A stretch of 64,000 nucleotides of DNA. It comes from Bin5 sp965200685. Its GTDB lineage: Bacteria > Chloroflexota > Anaerolineae > Caldilineales > Caldilineaceae. Positions within the stretch are counted from its first letter, which is position 1. Each line of letters starts with the position of its first letter. The notes below the pieces were generated by a model, which searched no databases, was not told the origin of the DNA, and saw only the letters and a list, made by a program, of their open reading frames with translations. This document shows, piece after piece, positions 62,230-64,000 of this stretch. A program made the position numbers and the translations under genes. The DNA lies in NCBI GenBank assembly GCA_965200685.1, contig OZ241379.1, positions 992,001 to 1,056,000 of the forward strand. Reading direction: 5' to 3'.

Positions 62230-64000
62230 CTAGTCCCAGCGGGTCGCCTGCACCGGCGCAGACACTGGGGTGATCACCCTGGCCGCATTGCCCTCGCTGT
62301 CCGTGTAGGGTATGTAGGCCCTCAAACGATAGCCAATGTCTTCCGCAGTAGGGGTGTATCTGTCGCTATGGCCCTCATCACTGTCAATTCTTGTCCAGCC
62401 GGCCCCGTTGCCGCGCTCCCAGACCCAAGACCCACGATTCCTAAGACCTACGCGTATATGGTTCGCTATGCCAACGCTGAATGCCTCGTTCACCACGGGC
62501 GCGAAGGCACTTCGGAATACGGCATCTCCTCCCAAGATAACTCGATAGACACCGCCATCCGACAGTTCGATTACAGGTTCAAACTTACAGACAGATACGA
62601 GACCTTGCATGACGGATTGTGGCCAGTAACGCTCACTCTCTCGGGCAAGCCATACAATATATTCTTCCCCATGACCGTCGTCTTTCGCTAGCCATGGACA
62701 GTGAACCACTTCTCTATGTCCACTCACCGAGAGCAATTTTGTTGGCCATGGGATACTCGTACCCGTCATCAAGGAGAGTGCGAACGGATTGTTACTATAG
62801 ACCACACTATCAACCATAGGGTTCTCTTTCATGTATGCCATTATCCCGGAATTGACATTATACCGATAGGCAAGGTTGAATTCGTCTTTGAATCCAGATT
62901 CAATTGTTTGGGCAGTCACATGCAGTTCCTTGAAAGCCGTGCCGCCGATAACGGTTGTGAAACCAATCAGGACAATGACCGCAGCACCCCGCTTCAACAG
63001 GGTCATCCTACCACCAGCTGCGCGACGCAGGAATCTGTCCAGCAGAAACACGATAATAAAGAGGAGAGGAATGTACAGAGGGGCCAGGTATCTGACATCA
63101 AAGCGGGTACGGAGCTGTAGGCCTGTTATCAGGAATACAAGGTATAGGAGCGTGAATATGCTGAATGGAAGGGTCGGCCCCAAGCTGTTGATCAATGCCG
63201 TGGTCTGGCCCTGGCGAGTCATCACCCAGAACACAGCGACCAAAGCGAGCACTGTCAACAAGAGAAGCCAATCACGTACCTGTGGACTTGCCAAGGGGAA
63301 CGTCCACTTTCCGAACTCCGCGGACATCCAGCCCAGCAAATCTGCTAAGGAATAGCGCGATCCACCTCTGTCGCCCATGAGATCCCTCCGCACAATCCAG
63401 TTACGCGCCAGCAAAACTGCCAACGGAATTGACGACATCGCACCATAGACAGCCGCGCGCTTCAATCGTGCCAAAACCGACAGATTCGTACCCAGCAGCA
63501 ACAACAAGACCCCAGAGCCTATCACCACGATTCCATTATAGCGCACAACCGCGGCCACCCCTGTGCATACGATTGCCATTGCCCATGAGATTCTGCTTGT
63601 CTTTCCATTGAGAAAGGTTTCCATCTGCATCAATGCTAGAATGGTGAACAGAATAAAGAGAGGCTCGGTAAGAATATAGGTAGCGATATAACTGAGCGCG
63701 GAAGATGTCATGATTGCTGCGCTGGCCCCCACGGCCAAGAGGCGCGAGTCGATTCTCCGGCTCAACCACAGACCCGAGATAACTATCAGCAGACCGAAAG
63801 CCGCGATGTTTGTGAGGGACATCGCGGCCACCGGGTCGGCCCCGAGCAGGTTGAAGAATGCTAAGAGAAAGGGAACAAAGAGCGGCCAGCGTATCGCATA
63901 GTGTCCGGCAGTGCTTCGCAAGCCATTTCCAGCTATCAAGTTGTCGGCCATGGAGAGGAAGATCGCGGAGTCGATATGTATGGCCGGGCCATGGGCGGAG
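62230..64000 (-). CDS. Polytopic membrane glycosyltransferase-like protein, GT-B copy 2, 5' end beyond the window
   Basis: The visible 590 residues are nearly identical to GT-B copy 1, including 'HGPAIHIDSAIFLSMADNL' at the window edge and the C-terminal beta-domain. The frame is open to the last base, so about 35 N-terminal residues lie outside. Few substitutions (for example 'HYAIRWPLF' for 'HYEVMWPLF') separate the copies, so the duplication is recent. Confidence 0.75.
   Translation of the reverse strand, partial: SAHGPAIHIDSAIFLSMADNLIAGNGLRSTAGHYAIRWPLFVPFLLAFFNLLGADPVAAMSLTNIAAFGLLIVISGLWLSRRIDSRLLAVGASAAIMTSSALSYIATYILTEPLFILFTILALMQMETFLNGKTSRISWAMAIVCTGVAAVVRYNGIVVIGSGVLLLLLGTNLSVLARLKRAAVYGAMSSIPLAVLLARNWIVRRDLMGDRGGSRYSLADLLGWMSAEFGKWTFPLASPQVRDWLLLLTVLALVAVFWVMTRQGQTTALINSLGPTLPFSIFTLLYLVFLITGLQLRTRFDVRYLAPLYIPLLFIIVFLLDRFLRRAAGGRMTLLKRGAAVIVLIGFTTVIGGTAFKELHVTAQTIESGFKDEFNLAYRYNVNSGIMAYMKENPMVDSVVYSNNPFALSLMTGTSIPWPTKLLSVSGHREVVHCPWLAKDDGHGEEYIVWLARESERYWPQSVMQGLVSVCKFEPVIELSDGGVYRVILGGDAVFRSAFAPVVNEAFSVGIANHIRVGLRNRGSWVWERGNGAGWTRIDSDEGHSDRYTPTAEDIGYRLRAYIPYTDSEGNAARVITPVSAPVQATRWD

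Noticed and set aside
1..64000. Insertion sequences or prophage
   Set aside because: No transposase, integrase or phage structural gene was recognised despite several duplications.

Overview
The window looks like one chromosomal segment of a free-living or host-associated Chloroflexota bacterium, possibly Caldilineae or Anaerolineae. This is inference. It rests on GC-rich coding, on secreted leucine-rich repeat (LRR) proteins ending in a Thr-Pro-rich linker plus an 'FLPLV' tail of a kind I associate with Chloroflexota surface proteins, on a type 2 isopentenyl-diphosphate isomerase with polyprenyl synthase, and on the overall gene mix. No rRNA or other taxonomic marker is present. There is one tRNA, tRNA-Val(UAC).

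Region 1 (1-24.2 kb) is mostly housekeeping. It holds a 2-oxoacid dehydrogenase operon (E1 alpha cut by the window edge, E1 beta, E2), a stray type I specificity gene hsdS followed by a broken AlbA_2 gene, and a 400-bp AT-rich nested satellite. An isomerase-polyprenyl synthase fusion is divergent from acyl carrier protein. A tightly overlapping operon follows: MobA-like transferase, B12-type radical SAM protein, DNA methyltransferase and PgeF/YfiH. Next come an unknown membrane protein, a 7TM sensor-like protein, FtsK, an acetoacetate-decarboxylase-like protein, an SDR, tRNA-Val, NAD synthetase, an APH-type kinase and a methyltransferase.

Region 2 (24.2-33.3 kb) is a tandem duplication of a 4-4.7 kb unit. 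Each copy carries a strong minus-strand promoter, a 12- or 14-base poly-C leader tract and a giant secreted LRR protein (1336 and 1447 aa). Both poly-C tracts lie between an upstream ATG and the LRR frame and are one base out of register, which suggests phase variation. Copy 1 has also lost the start codon and Shine-Dalgarno used by copy 2. Four 40-bp hairpin-bearing repeats then precede an AAA ATPase with a truncated partner gene.

Region 3 (35.1-41.6 kb) holds an enolase-superfamily dehydratase and a Gld-like ABC operon: ATPase, permease fused to a GldG-like domain, and a DUF4340 protein.

Region 4 (41.6-58.2 kb) is a type I restriction-modification locus whose hsdM and hsdR are separated by about 11.5 kb of accessory genes. 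These are an AlbA_2/RecG-like regulator and two copies of a cassette [small protein X, TIR protein, hsdS, AAA ATPase plus ExK-nuclease-like partner]. An ImmA/IrrE peptidase with truncated PIN toxin and an AAA15-DUF4276 pair are also present. Cassette A has a 372-bp in-frame deletion of X and a shredded AAA gene; cassette B is intact except for a one-domain HsdS. Three copies of a promoter module with 4, 1 and 3 units of a 21-bp repeat drive these operons. The locus reads as a specificity-shuffling and defence island embedded in an R-M system. The X-TIR pair is my best candidate for an undescribed system.

Region 5 (58.2-64 kb) is a tandem duplication of two large membrane glycosyltransferase-like genes. 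One copy is reduced to a fragment and the other runs off the window.
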